7,853 bases of DNA from Opacimonas sp964559075 (lineage in GTDB: Bacteria > Pseudomonadota > Gammaproteobacteria > Enterobacterales > Alteromonadaceae): NCBI GenBank assembly GCA_964559075.1, contig CAZLGJ010000123.1, positions 1 to 7,853 of the forward strand, given 5' to 3'. Shown piece after piece: positions 1-6,882 of this stretch. Position numbers and translations under genes: made by a program. Every line of letters begins with the position of its first letter. Position 1 is the first letter of the stretch. The notes beneath the pieces are model-generated. The model did no database searches. It worked only from the letters and a program-made list of their open reading frames with translations, and was not told where the DNA came from.

Positions 1-18
1 TTAGATGGGTATGTAAGG

Positions 19-297
19 TTATTGATCTTCTTCTAAAAATTTTGCACAAAACAGGGTTTCAACGGCATGGAGTGCATCGGCTGCATCATCGCCCTGCACG
101 TCTACCGTAACGGTTTTACCCTGTGAACCAGCAAGTAACATTAGCCCGAGTACACTAGACGCATCTGCAGACTTATCCGCAATACTCAAGGTGATTTGGG
201 ATTGGTATTGCGCTGAAATCTGCGCCAGTTGAGAAGCGGGTCTGGCGTGCAAACCAAGCTTGTTTTGAATAATAATATCTTTAGTTATGTGCGGCAT
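19..297 (-). CDS. npr: NPr, HPr-like phosphocarrier of the nitrogen PTS
   Basis: Small cytoplasmic HPr-family protein of 92 residues (E. coli NPr has 90). In the family it accepts phosphate from enzyme I-Ntr (PtsP) on a histidine and passes it to EIIA-Ntr (PtsN), whose gene lies two genes upstream. The active-site motif GLHARPA is visible at residues 15-21, with His17 as the phosphorylated residue and Arg19 beside it. The second conserved HPr segment, SSVLGLM, is at 47-53. The ATG lies inside the 3' end of rapZ, giving a 17-base overlap, and there is only a weak Shine-Dalgarno sequence upstream, so translation is probably coupled to rapZ. The gene context and divergence from sugar-PTS HPr (no ptsI or crr nearby) favour NPr over HPr. 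Only 18 bases follow the stop codon before the window ends, so any terminator is out of view. Confidence 0.95.
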   Translation of the reverse strand: MPHITKDIIIQNKLGLHARPASQLAQISAQYQSQITLSIADKSADASSVLGLMLLAGSQGKTVTVDVQGDDAADALHAVETLFCAKFLEEDQ

Positions 298-1150
298 GTT
301 TGTGCTGTCGCTCTATTTCACGATGACGAATTTGGACATCGGGGTAGGCATCTTTGATGTTATTGCGCAATTGCTCAGCGACATATACCGAGCGGTGTTG
401 TCCCCCAGTACAGCCAATCGCTACAGTCACATAACTGCGATTATTGCGCTCTAAGTGCGGTAACCACGTCGTGATGAGATTTTGAATTTGCCAGACAAAC
501 TTAGTCACAATGGGCTGGGTGCCCAAAAAGTGCTGAATCGGAGCATCTAGTCCCGTAAAGTGTTTCAGGTCGGGTTCCCAGTGCGGATTGGGTAAAAATC
601 GCGCATCAAACACATAATCGGCATCTTTGGGGATCCCGTATTTGAAGCCAAACGATTCAAAAACCAACACCAAGCGCGTGCTTTTTTTGCCCAAAATTCG
701 TTCTTTAACCAGTTCAGCAAGCTCATGCACCGTTAATTTGTCGGTATCTATGGTCAAATCAGCGCGTTCTTGAATCGGTTCTAAGAGGATCTTCTCGGCT
801 TTAATGGCCGTCTCTAACGACTGATTGTTTTTGGATAAGGGGTGTAAGCGACGAGTCTCGCTGTAGCGTTTGAGCAGCACGTCTTTTGACGAATCCAAAT
901 AGACAACTGAAACATCCCAAGCATTGGGCAAATAATCGAGAATCTCGGCTAGCTCATTTGATTCTTTTGGTAGATTGCGCACATCGACACTCACCGCAAC
1001 CTCTTGGTACTCATTGGTCAGCATTTGCGTCAGTGCGGGCAACAAATTGACTGGGATATTATCGACACAATAGTACCCCAAATCTTCAAGTGCTCTGAGT
1101 GCGATAGATTTACCGGAACCCGATCGGCCACTGATAATGATGAGTTTCAC
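281..1150 (-). CDS. rapZ: RapZ, RNase adaptor / glucosamine-6-phosphate sensing P-loop protein
   Basis: 289-residue RapZ (YhbJ/YvcJ family; E. coli 284). In E. coli it binds glucosamine-6-phosphate and, when this is scarce, the sRNAs GlmZ/GlmY, and it directs RNase E to GlmZ to tune GlmS synthesis. Visible features: Walker A GRSGSGKS at 8-15, DVRN at 56-59, a Walker B-like strand ending in Asp86, and the C-terminal domain from about 154 with RFLPNPHW (His190) and GCTGGQHRSV (246-255), the region of the metabolite pocket. By my ungapped alignment the numbering matches E. coli throughout, but the E. coli RNA-binding residues Lys270 and Lys281-Arg282-Lys283 are Pro270 and Arg281-Gln282-His283 here. 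The start is GTG, preceded nine bases upstream by GAGAGGGG (1160-1167). It sits 21 bases after ptsN and overlaps npr by 17 bases. Confidence 0.96.
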   Translation of the reverse strand: MKLIIISGRSGSGKSIALRALEDLGYYCVDNIPVNLLPALTQMLTNEYQEVAVSVDVRNLPKESNELAEILDYLPNAWDVSVVYLDSSKDVLLKRYSETRRLHPLSKNNQSLETAIKAEKILLEPIQERADLTIDTDKLTVHELAELVKERILGKKSTRLVLVFESFGFKYGIPKDADYVFDARFLPNPHWEPDLKHFTGLDAPIQHFLGTQPIVTKFVWQIQNLITTWLPHLERNNRSYVTVAIGCTGGQHRSVYVAEQLRNNIKDAYPDVQIRHREIERQHKHAAHN

Positions 1151-1171
1151 GAGCGAGCGCCCCTCTCTATT

Positions 1172-1615
1172 CTAGGCGAATGCATCAAGCATCTCTTGTG
1201 GAATTTGAGCGCCACGTAGTTTTTTGACCACCGTCGGGTCATTGAGCTTAGCCGCAATTTCGGCAAGTGTCTGTAAATGACCCTCTATTTGCGCTTCAGG
1301 CACGAGTAAGGCAAAGAAAATATCGACCGGCTCATTGTCAATTGCATCAAAATCCACCCCAGGACTGGTTGTGACCATAACCGCAATGACATCATCGATG
1401 TTTGGCAGTCGTCCATGCGGGATAGCGATACCGTGTCCAATGCCCGTTGAGCCCATTTTTTCGCGATGTACCAGACTTGCCAGTACTTCATTGTGTGAGA
1501 TATCGTCTAACGCTTCGGCCGCCACCTTGCTGATGGTTTCCAAAATGCGTTTTTTGCTTTGACAAGAGACCGCACACAAGGTGCGGTCTAGGTTAAGTAA
1601 ATGCTGAATGCTCAT
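1172..1615 (-). CDS. ptsN: PtsN, EIIA component of the nitrogen PTS
   Basis: 147-residue EIIA-Ntr, a cytoplasmic regulator whose phosphorylation state controls partner proteins; in E. coli these include the K+ transporter TrkA and the sensor KdpD. It takes phosphate from NPr rather than moving a sugar. The motif REKMGSTGIGHGIAIPHGRL is at residues 51-70, with His67 as the expected phosphorylation site, and FDAIDNEPVDIFFALLVP follows. It is shorter than the 163-residue E. coli protein, mainly at the C-terminus, which ends just after the last helix begins. The fold core is complete, so I do not read this as truncation. The ATG is 17 bases downstream of the hpf stop codon and has no clear Shine-Dalgarno sequence. 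A perfect 9-bp inverted repeat lies at 1567-1589, early in the coding sequence. Confidence 0.96.
   Translation of the reverse strand: MSIQHLLNLDRTLCAVSCQSKKRILETISKVAAEALDDISHNEVLASLVHREKMGSTGIGHGIAIPHGRLPNIDDVIAVMVTTSPGVDFDAIDNEPVDIFFALLVPEAQIEGHLQTLAEIAAKLNDPTVVKKLRGAQIPQEMLDAFA
1567..1589 (-). other. Perfect hairpin inside the 5' part of ptsN
   Basis: Two 9-base arms (1567-1575 and 1581-1589, AGACCGCAC and its exact complement) enclose a five-base loop. In the ptsN message this would lie about 27-49 bases after the first base of the start codon. No run of T follows on the minus strand, so it is not an intrinsic terminator. A stem here could slow or modulate translation or mRNA decay of ptsN, but a chance occurrence is quite possible in a window of this length. 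Confidence 0.4.
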
Positions 1616-1632
1616 TGGATCAAAGCAGGCGC

Positions 1633-1920
1633 TTAATGGCGCTGCAACTTTTCCTTGTGCTTGATTACCTGACGGTCAAGCTTATCAATTAGCCCGTCAA
1701 TCGCTGCGTACATATCTTCATGCTCGTTGGTGGCAAACACTTCACCGCCGTTGACGTTAAGTTTAGCTTCGGCTTTTTGGCGAATTTTTTCGACGTTTAA
1801 AATCACCTGTACGTTGTTGATGTGATCAAAATGTCGTTCGAGCTTTTCAAACTTAGTATCAACATAATTACGTAGTGAATCAGTAATTTCGACGTGATGT
1901 CCAGTCAGGTTTATTTGCAT
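1633..1920 (-). CDS. hpf: HPF, short-form ribosome hibernation promoting factor
   Basis: 95-residue protein of the HPF/YfiA (sigma-54 modulation protein, S30AE) family, the same length as E. coli HPF. It binds the 30S decoding region in stationary phase and, in gammaproteobacteria with RMF, helps form inactive 100S ribosomes. The whole protein is the single S30AE domain: the opening MQINLTGHHVEIT, the KFEKLERHFD helix (about 24-33), the QVILNVEK strand, and the final helix DMYAAIDGLIDKLDRQVIKHKEKL with its basic end. There is no C-terminal dimerisation domain, so it is not the long form. The position directly after rpoN (27-base gap) is typical and explains the old name 'sigma-54 modulation protein'. 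A purine-rich ribosome binding site, AAGAAGGAAG at 1927-1936, stands six bases before the ATG and is among the strongest of the cluster, fitting an abundant protein. Confidence 0.96.
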   Translation of the reverse strand: MQINLTGHHVEITDSLRNYVDTKFEKLERHFDHINNVQVILNVEKIRQKAEAKLNVNGGEVFATNEHEDMYAAIDGLIDKLDRQVIKHKEKLQRH

Positions 1921-1947
1921 AATTGACTTCCTTCTTTGCTTAGAATT

Positions 1948-3408
1948 TTACACCAGGCTTTTGCGCTGGCTTGAAGATGGGATGTTTAAGGACTCCCGGT
2001 ACTTTGCAATGGTTCGCCGCGCTACTTTTATACCTTGATCGGCTAACACTTCTGCAATCTTGCTGTCACTCAGCGGCTTGACTGTATTTTCCGCTGCAAC
2101 TAATTTTTTTATCAATGCCCGAATCGCCGTCGAGGAACACTCTCCGCCTGATTCTGTCGCAACATGACTCGAAAAGAAATACTTTAACTCATAAATCCCA
2201 CGTGGGGTATGCATATATTTTTGGGTGGTGACCCGAGAGATAGTGGATTCATGCATGTCCACCATTTCGGCAACGTCATTAAGCACCATCGGCTTCATCA
2301 TTTCTGGTCCGTGTTCAAAAAAGCCCATCTGCTGCTGTACAATGCAATTGGCTACTTTGAGCAAAGTATCATTGCGGCTTTCAAGACTCTTAATAAACCA
2401 TTTTGCCTCTTGCATATGCGATTTGACAAACTGGCTATCGGAGGTGTTACGTGCGCTTTTGCTCAAAGCTGCGTATTGCTGATTAATGTTAAGCTTAGGT
2501 AAGCTATCGGGGTTAAGCTCGACTTGCCAGCGCCCGTTTTTTTTGTGCACGCTCACGTCCGGCACCACATAATCGGGTTGCGCGGTTTGAATCGCACTAC
2601 CAGGACGAGGATTGAGCGACTGCAACAACAAAATCACCTCGCGAAGTTCGTTTTCTTTTAGACGCGTTTTGCGCATCAAAGTTCGATAATCTTTCGCCGC
2701 CAATAAATCACTGTAATCAGTAATGACTAACTTGGCTTCGGCTAAAAACGGGGTATCGCTAGCAAATTGGCGCAGCTGGACCATCAAACACTCTTGTACA
2801 TTGCGCGAACCAGACCCGAGCGGATCAAACATCTGAATGCGTTTGAGGACACACTCAACCTCGTCTAGCTCAACATCTTCTGCGTCTATGGCCGTCAAAA
2901 TCTCATCAGTGGTTGTGGTGAGATAACCGCTCTCATCAATACTGTCGATAATGGCGAAAGCAATCGCTTTGTCGGTATCAGAAAACGGCGTTAGACCAAC
3001 CTGCCAAAGCAAGTGATCTTGAATATTTTCAGTGGTTTCACCTTGATAAATGGTGTCGTCTTCACCCCCTCCTGAAGACATGGGAGCAGGGGCAGAAGAA
3101 GCGCTATAGTACTCATCCCAAGTACTGTCTAACGGCAGGTCATCGGCAACGCTGTTTGATTCAAGTGCGTCTGAGGAGGACACACTATCGCTGCTGGTCG
3201 CAGCTTCGGCTTTTTCTCTTACAGCATCAAGTGATTCATTGTGATCAGCGTAATCATCTTCAACTTCTAACAGGGGATTCGCATCGAGCGCTTCTTGTAT
3301 TTCTTGTTGCAGGTCGAGGGTAGAGAGTTGCAACAACTTAATCGCCTGCTGAAGCTGCGGCGTCATGGTGAGCTGTTGGCTAAATTTGAGTTGTAATGAG
3401 GGTTTCAT
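1948..3408 (-). CDS. rpoN: RNA polymerase sigma-54 factor RpoN
   Basis: 486-residue sigma-54 (E. coli 477), which directs RNA polymerase to -24/-12 promoters and needs AAA+ enhancer-binding activators. Region I (about 1-48) is the Gln/Leu-rich activator-responsive segment, with TMTPQLQQAIKLLQLS and the NPLLE ending. Region II (about 49-130) is an acidic, Ser-rich linker that includes SSGGGEDD. The core-binding domain follows from about 130. A helix-turn-helix lies near 380-400 (HESTISRVTTQKYM), and the RpoN box ARRTIAKYRE at 463-472 recognises the -24 element; it differs from the usual ARRTVAKYRE only by Ile for Val. The ATG has a good ribosome binding site, AAAAGGA (3414-3420), five bases away. 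It is separated from lptB by 54 bases, the widest gap here, where a promoter may lie. All regions are present, so it should be functional. Confidence 0.98.
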   Translation of the reverse strand: MKPSLQLKFSQQLTMTPQLQQAIKLLQLSTLDLQQEIQEALDANPLLEVEDDYADHNESLDAVREKAEAATSSDSVSSSDALESNSVADDLPLDSTWDEYYSASSAPAPMSSGGGEDDTIYQGETTENIQDHLLWQVGLTPFSDTDKAIAFAIIDSIDESGYLTTTTDEILTAIDAEDVELDEVECVLKRIQMFDPLGSGSRNVQECLMVQLRQFASDTPFLAEAKLVITDYSDLLAAKDYRTLMRKTRLKENELREVILLLQSLNPRPGSAIQTAQPDYVVPDVSVHKKNGRWQVELNPDSLPKLNINQQYAALSKSARNTSDSQFVKSHMQEAKWFIKSLESRNDTLLKVANCIVQQQMGFFEHGPEMMKPMVLNDVAEMVDMHESTISRVTTQKYMHTPRGIYELKYFFSSHVATESGGECSSTAIRALIKKLVAAENTVKPLSDSKIAEVLADQGIKVARRTIAKYRESLNIPSSSQRKSLV

Positions 3409-3461
3409 TTACGTCCTTTTGCTTGCATCACAAATAACATCCAAAATATTTGCTTAATTTG

Positions 3462-3491
3462 ATTATAGCCTAAATTGCTCCCCAAGGTACA
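3462..3491 (-). promoter_or_regulatory. Candidate sigma-70 promoter for rpoN
   Basis: On the minus strand a perfect TATAAT (3462-3467) overlaps the last codons and stop of lptB. The best -35 candidate, TGTACC (3486-3491) with an 18-base spacer, matches TTGACA at only three of six positions. The -10 is preceded by GGC rather than the TGn of an extended -10. Transcription would begin near 3455, leaving an untranslated leader of about 46 bases before the rpoN ATG. The spacing is sensible and this is the largest gap of the block, but the -35 is poor. Confidence 0.3.
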
Positions 3492-4188
3492 CTTCCTTAA
3501 CTTTAGCGTTTTCAAGGACTTGCTCTGCAGTGCCTGACGCAATCAGCTCACCTTGGCTAACAATGTAAGCCTTTTCACAAACATCCAGCGTTTCTCGCAC
3601 GTTATGGTCGGTGATTAACACGCCTAGTCCCTTGCTTTTGAGCTGTTGAATAATGTGTTTGATATCGCCTACTGAAATGGGGTCGACGCCAGCAAACGGC
3701 TCGTCTAATAAGATAAACTTGGGATTGGCAGCTAGGGCTCGAGCAATTTCAACGCGCCGGCGCTCACCACCTGACAAAGCCATCCCAGCAGAGTGGCGGA
3801 TGTGATTGATATTAAATTCATCGAGTAACTCATCCGCTATCTGCTCGCGCTGCTCCACTGAGAGCTCTTTGCGCGTCTGTAAAATAGCCATAATGTTGTC
3901 GTAAACTGATAGCTTGCGAAATACCGATGCTTCTTGTGGCAAATACCCAATTCCTTGCCGCGCACGCTCATGCATGGGATAGAAGGTCAAATCTGTTTGA
4001 TCAAGCGTAATTTCACCGTGATCCAGTGGGACGATCCCTACAATCATATAAAACGTCGTCGTTTTACCCGCGCCGTTTGGGCCTAACAACCCAACGATTT
4101 GTCCCGACTCGACCTCTATCGATACATCGCGAACGACCTGACGGGATTTGTAGGCTTTTGCCAAGTGGGTTGCACGTAAAGTTGCCAT
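3463..4188 (-). CDS. lptB: LptB, ATPase of the LPS export transporter
   Basis: 241-residue ABC ATPase, the same length as E. coli LptB. As a dimer under LptF/LptG at the inner membrane it powers extraction of LPS and its push along the LptC-LptA bridge. All ABC motifs are seen: Walker A GPNGAGKT (36-43, Lys42), Q-loop around Gln85 (GYLPQEASVF), signature LSGGERRR (138-145), Walker B FILLDEP (158-164, catalytic Glu163), D-loop (GVDP) and switch His195. These residue numbers match the E. coli enzyme. lptF and lptG are not in the window, as is usual. The start overlaps the lptA stop in TAATG, with AAGGTGA (4198-4204) nine bases before the ATG, so the two are translationally coupled. Confidence 0.98.
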   Translation of the reverse strand: MATLRATHLAKAYKSRQVVRDVSIEVESGQIVGLLGPNGAGKTTTFYMIVGIVPLDHGEITLDQTDLTFYPMHERARQGIGYLPQEASVFRKLSVYDNIMAILQTRKELSVEQREQIADELLDEFNINHIRHSAGMALSGGERRRVEIARALAANPKFILLDEPFAGVDPISVGDIKHIIQQLKSKGLGVLITDHNVRETLDVCEKAYIVSQGELIASGTAEQVLENAKVKEVYLGEQFRL

Positions 4189-4730
4189 TATTGTTGGTCA
4201 CCTTGAGTTGCTTGTGCTGATTTATCCGTCTGAAAAATCGCTTTCACCCGACCACTTTCCCCATCCGTTCCGGATGCGATTAATTGCTCGTTCAGCATAT
4301 CAAAGATAATGCTCGCGCCGCTAACGGTGCTAGCGTTCTGCGCGAGTTGCGCAGCGCCTTCTAAACTAATTTTGCGATCGACCACGGTGTAGCGTACTTC
4401 ATTGGCTGACGCTTTCACTTGAGAGCCGTCAGCGAGCGTTTGCATAAACTGCGCAGGCGCGCCACGTGCAATTAGCACCTCTTGACCTTTACCGGCGCTG
4501 GCATCGACGACCACTTCATCAGCAAGGATACGTAATGAACCTTGGGCAATAACGACATTATCTTTAAAAATAGACAATTTTTTGATGCCGTCGCTAAACT
4601 GGCTGGCAGAATCAACCGTGATCGGCTGACTAAAATCCGTTTCTTTTGCCATACAGAAAGGGCTCAAAATAGTCGCTATCCAGGTCGTGATGACGACGAA
4701 TATGGTGCGGCTAATGCGAATGTGTTTCAT
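4188..4730 (-). CDS. lptA: LptA, periplasmic LPS transport bridge protein
   Basis: 180-residue periplasmic protein (184 if begun at the upstream GTG, 4742). OstA-fold LptA molecules stack head to tail to form the bridge carrying LPS from LptC to LptD. Residues 1-28 form a signal peptide: basic n-region with K2, R5 and R8, hydrophobic stretch from I10 to about L22, and probable cleavage after CMA (Ala28), leaving about 152 mature residues. The mature part opens with the family-typical pattern QPITVDSAS, then a series of short beta-strand repeats (NVVIAQGSLRILADEVVV, ASANEVRYTVVDRKISLEG), and ends in a polar Gln-rich tail. I prefer the ATG at 4730, which has a weak AAGTGA upstream and gives a normal signal peptide; the GTG at 4742 has no ribosome binding site. 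It lies between lptC and lptB, its functional partners. Confidence 0.93.
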   Translation of the reverse strand: MKHIRISRTIFVVITTWIATILSPFCMAKETDFSQPITVDSASQFSDGIKKLSIFKDNVVIAQGSLRILADEVVVDASAGKGQEVLIARGAPAQFMQTLADGSQVKASANEVRYTVVDRKISLEGAAQLAQNASTVSGASIIFDMLNEQLIASGTDGESGRVKAIFQTDKSAQATQGDQQ

Positions 4731-4757
4731 GATGTATTTCACTTATTTGGATTTTGA

Positions 4758-5321
4758 TTAAAGTGCCGGCATAAACTTGCTTTGTACATGATCTACTAGC
4801 GCAAATTGTTTTTCAACCAAATTTGCCTCTAAGCCACGGCTATGCATTGAGAACTCAACGCCGCTTAGCACTATTGCTTTATCCGAGCGCAGGGCTTTGG
4901 TGTTGAGATCCAATTCAACATACTGCGCTTCAATTTGTTGAATAAAATCATCTGGGTTTTGGCTTTGGATAAGAATGTTAGTTTCTAACAGCACGCGGTT
5001 ATTATCGTATAAGGTGCCTTCGGCGGCAGTGATGGTATAGCGATTCCCATCATTGACATAAAGCGTAAAAATGGGCTTGGTAAACACCATAAACCCCAGC
5101 TCATCATAGTGCTCCATTAACTCTGCATCAATGGTATGGCTCAACTGTCCATCCTCGGTAAAACGCTGACTAGATAGGTTCAATGCCCGATAAGTGGGGT
5201 TGAGCAGCGCCGGCTGCGACGACGGTAAGACAGTATCGCTGGTGGTGTTGCGCAACGGTAAATTAAATACCACCACAATCAGCACAAACAAAATAAGTAT
5301 CGAAAACCCCACGCGATTCAT
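4758..5321 (-). CDS. lptC: LptC, membrane-anchored LPS transport protein
   Basis: 187-residue bitopic inner-membrane protein (E. coli 191). It sits on the LptB2FG complex and hands LPS to LptA. One N-terminal membrane segment (about residues 6-21, FSILILFVLIVVVFNL) is followed by a periplasmic OstA-like domain made of beta strands. Visible family features are LNLSSQRFTEDGQLSHTIDAE, TAAEGTLYDNNRVLLETN and the C-terminal HSRGLEANL, whose Gly163 probably corresponds to the conserved glycine near position 153 of E. coli. There is no cleavable signal peptide motif, so the helix is an anchor. The ATG comes one base after the kdsC stop, with CGGAG about twelve bases upstream inside kdsC. Sequence conservation is low in this family, so assignment leans on layout as well as order in the cluster. 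Confidence 0.95.
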   Translation of the reverse strand: MNRVGFSILILFVLIVVVFNLPLRNTTSDTVLPSSQPALLNPTYRALNLSSQRFTEDGQLSHTIDAELMEHYDELGFMVFTKPIFTLYVNDGNRYTITAAEGTLYDNNRVLLETNILIQSQNPDDFIQQIEAQYVELDLNTKALRSDKAIVLSGVEFSMHSRGLEANLVEKQFALVDHVQSKFMPAL

Positions 5322-5322
5322 G

Positions 5323-5868
5323 TTAGATACTGGCTCCGTGGATCGCGGTTAACTTGTCATGGGCTTGTAACAGGGTATCGGTGACTTCGCGAACTGCACC
5401 AAAACCACCGCGCTGCTCGGTAATCCAATGCGCTGCTTGCTTGACTAACGGGTGGCCATTCGGCACGCTAATGGCCACTTCAGAGTGCGCAAACATCCCT
5501 AAATCTGGCATATCGTCTCCCATACTGGCAACCTGCTCTGAACGTAAACCCAGTTCGTCGATCAATGCTGCCAGGGCAGTCGCTTTGTCTTCAGAACCTT
5601 GCACAATGTGAGCAACCCCAAGCGCTTGCATACGGGCGGTAACGATGTGTGACTGGCGACCAGTAATCACCGCAACAGCTACGCCGATATTGTCTAAGGA
5701 TTTTACGCCATAACCGTCTAAGGTATGAAACGCTTTGAGCTCTTCTCCAGCGTTGCCTAGATAGATGCGTCCGTCGGAAAAGATTCCGTCAACATCAAAG
5801 GCGATTAAGCGAATGTTACGCAATTTGGCATAGAGCGTATCGGGTAGTTCTGCATAAAGTGTCTGCAT
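5323..5868 (-). CDS. kdsC: KdsC, 3-deoxy-D-manno-octulosonate-8-phosphate phosphatase
   Basis: 181-residue HAD-superfamily phosphatase (E. coli 188) of the small, capless tetrameric type. It removes phosphate from Kdo-8-phosphate, giving the Kdo used for the LPS inner core. Counting from the ATG at 5868: motif I DVDGIFSDG with nucleophile Asp25 and acid/base Asp27; motif II Thr69 in ITGR; motif III Lys95 in GSEDK; motif IV GDDMPDL (about 117-123). The C-terminal RGGFGAVREV that closes over the active site is present. A TTG three bases upstream could add one residue, but the ATG overlaps the kdsD stop in TGATG and has GGGAG (5876-5880) seven bases away, so I take the ATG. It is translationally coupled to kdsD, which makes the first intermediate of the same pathway. 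Confidence 0.97.
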   Translation of the reverse strand: MQTLYAELPDTLYAKLRNIRLIAFDVDGIFSDGRIYLGNAGEELKAFHTLDGYGVKSLDNIGVAVAVITGRQSHIVTARMQALGVAHIVQGSEDKATALAALIDELGLRSEQVASMGDDMPDLGMFAHSEVAISVPNGHPLVKQAAHWITEQRGGFGAVREVTDTLLQAHDKLTAIHGASI

Positions 5869-6839
5869 CAAATCACTCCCGCAGTTAATAGCATGTGCAT
5901 ATTGAATGCGCCGACGACTTGCTGCTGTTGATTTAACACCAATAGCGCAGTAATCGCACGCTGTTGCATGATATGTAGCGCGTCAACCGCTAACGTATCA
6001 GCTTGAACCGTCACTGGATTGGCGGTCATCACTTGAGCCACAGTGTGCTGGTGAATATCGACTTTTTGATCCAACACTCGACGCAAATCGCCATCGGTAA
6101 AAATCCCGACCAAACGACCATTCTCTGTGACTGCGGTCATGCCCAAGCCTTTTTGGCTTATTTCAAGTAATGCAGCGGTGATCAGAGTGTCGCTTGAGAC
6201 CTGCGGCACGGCGTCATCGGTGCGCATGATATCGCTACAACGCAACAGCAGCTTGCGCCCCAATGAACCGCCAGGATGTGACAAGGCAAAATCATCAGAA
6301 GTAAAACCTTTGGCATCGAGTAAGGCTATCGCCAGCGCATCGCCTAATACCAAAGTCACCGTGGTGGACGTCGTCGGTGCTAGACCAAGAGAACATGCCT
6401 CAGCCGGCACGGGAATGGGCAGCACTAGATGCGCATGTTGCGCTAGCGTAGACTGAGGCTGTTGCGTGATTGCGATATAGGGAATGCGCAGGCGTTTTAG
6501 CACAGGCAGTAAACCCAATAATTCTTGGGTTTCGCCTGAATTTGAAATGGCAATCACCACATCGTTGGGGCTGAGCATGCCCAAATCACCGTGATTGGCC
6601 TCGCCGGGATGCACAAAAAACGCAGGTGTGCCGGTGCTAGCTAAGGTCGCCGCTATTTTTGAAGCGATGTGGCCGGACTTACCCATGCCGGATACTACGA
6701 CTTTTCCTTCACAACCTATCAATAATTGACACGCTGCAATGAATTCCTCATTAAGGATGGTTGGAAGCTCGGCAATGCCCGCTTGTTCGATTTGGATCAC
6801 CCGCTGGGCAGATTGAATGTAAGGATGCGGTTCAGTCAT
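5868..6839 (-). CDS. kdsD: KdsD, D-arabinose-5-phosphate isomerase
   Basis: 323-residue sugar isomerase (E. coli 328) converting ribulose-5-phosphate to arabinose-5-phosphate, the first committed step towards Kdo. An N-terminal SIS domain (about 35-170) holds GMGKSGHIASKIAATLASTG, HPGEANHGDLGM and SNSGETQE. Two CBS domains follow from about 200 to the end (CSDIMRTDDAVPQV, then VAQVMTANPVTV). The residues implicated in catalysis in E. coli (Lys59, Glu111, Glu152, His193) are Lys54, Glu106, Glu147 and His188 here, a constant offset of five. The full SIS-plus-CBS layout and position beside kdsC favour KdsD over the capsule paralogue KpsF or the sorbitol paralogue GutQ. The ATG is 43 bases after the antiporter stop; its ribosome binding site is weak and I see no clear promoter in that gap. 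Confidence 0.97.
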   Translation of the reverse strand: MTEPHPYIQSAQRVIQIEQAGIAELPTILNEEFIAACQLLIGCEGKVVVSGMGKSGHIASKIAATLASTGTPAFFVHPGEANHGDLGMLSPNDVVIAISNSGETQELLGLLPVLKRLRIPYIAITQQPQSTLAQHAHLVLPIPVPAEACSLGLAPTTSTTVTLVLGDALAIALLDAKGFTSDDFALSHPGGSLGRKLLLRCSDIMRTDDAVPQVSSDTLITAALLEISQKGLGMTAVTENGRLVGIFTDGDLRRVLDQKVDIHQHTVAQVMTANPVTVQADTLAVDALHIMQQRAITALLVLNQQQQVVGAFNMHMLLTAGVI

Positions 6840-6882
6840 AGCGTTGTGTTCTTGTAGTGTGTCTCATGTGTATCGATGAGGT

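Noticed and set aside
453..461. Exact AAGTGCGGT, the core of the Haemophilus-type DNA uptake sequence, inside rapZ.
   Set aside because: It is the only exact copy I found in the window; Pasteurellaceae genomes carry it about once per kilobase, and the gene content (rpoN with a full nitrogen PTS) does not suggest that family. It fits ordinary coding for Pro-His-Leu.
4049..4066. Inverted repeat TAAAACG / CGTTTTA with a four-base loop in lptB.
   Set aside because: It arises from the codons of the invariant Walker A segment Lys-Thr-Thr-Thr-Phe; no sign of a regulatory role.
4333..4357. GC-rich interrupted hairpin in lptA (CTGCGC / GCGCAG with outer GCG/CGC).
   Set aside because: It has a bulge, is built from Ala/Gln codons, and lacks a T run; best explained by codon composition.
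5869..5871. TTG start for kdsC, one codon upstream of the ATG.
   Set aside because: The ATG forms a TGATG coupling junction with kdsD and has GGGAG at a good distance; the TTG adds one residue and has nothing in its favour.
4731..5871. Search for a sigma-E promoter (GGAACTT ... TCTGA type) before lptA, as in E. coli.
   Set aside because: Only partial matches such as GAACTA near 5845 were seen, without a fitting -10, so no feature is called.
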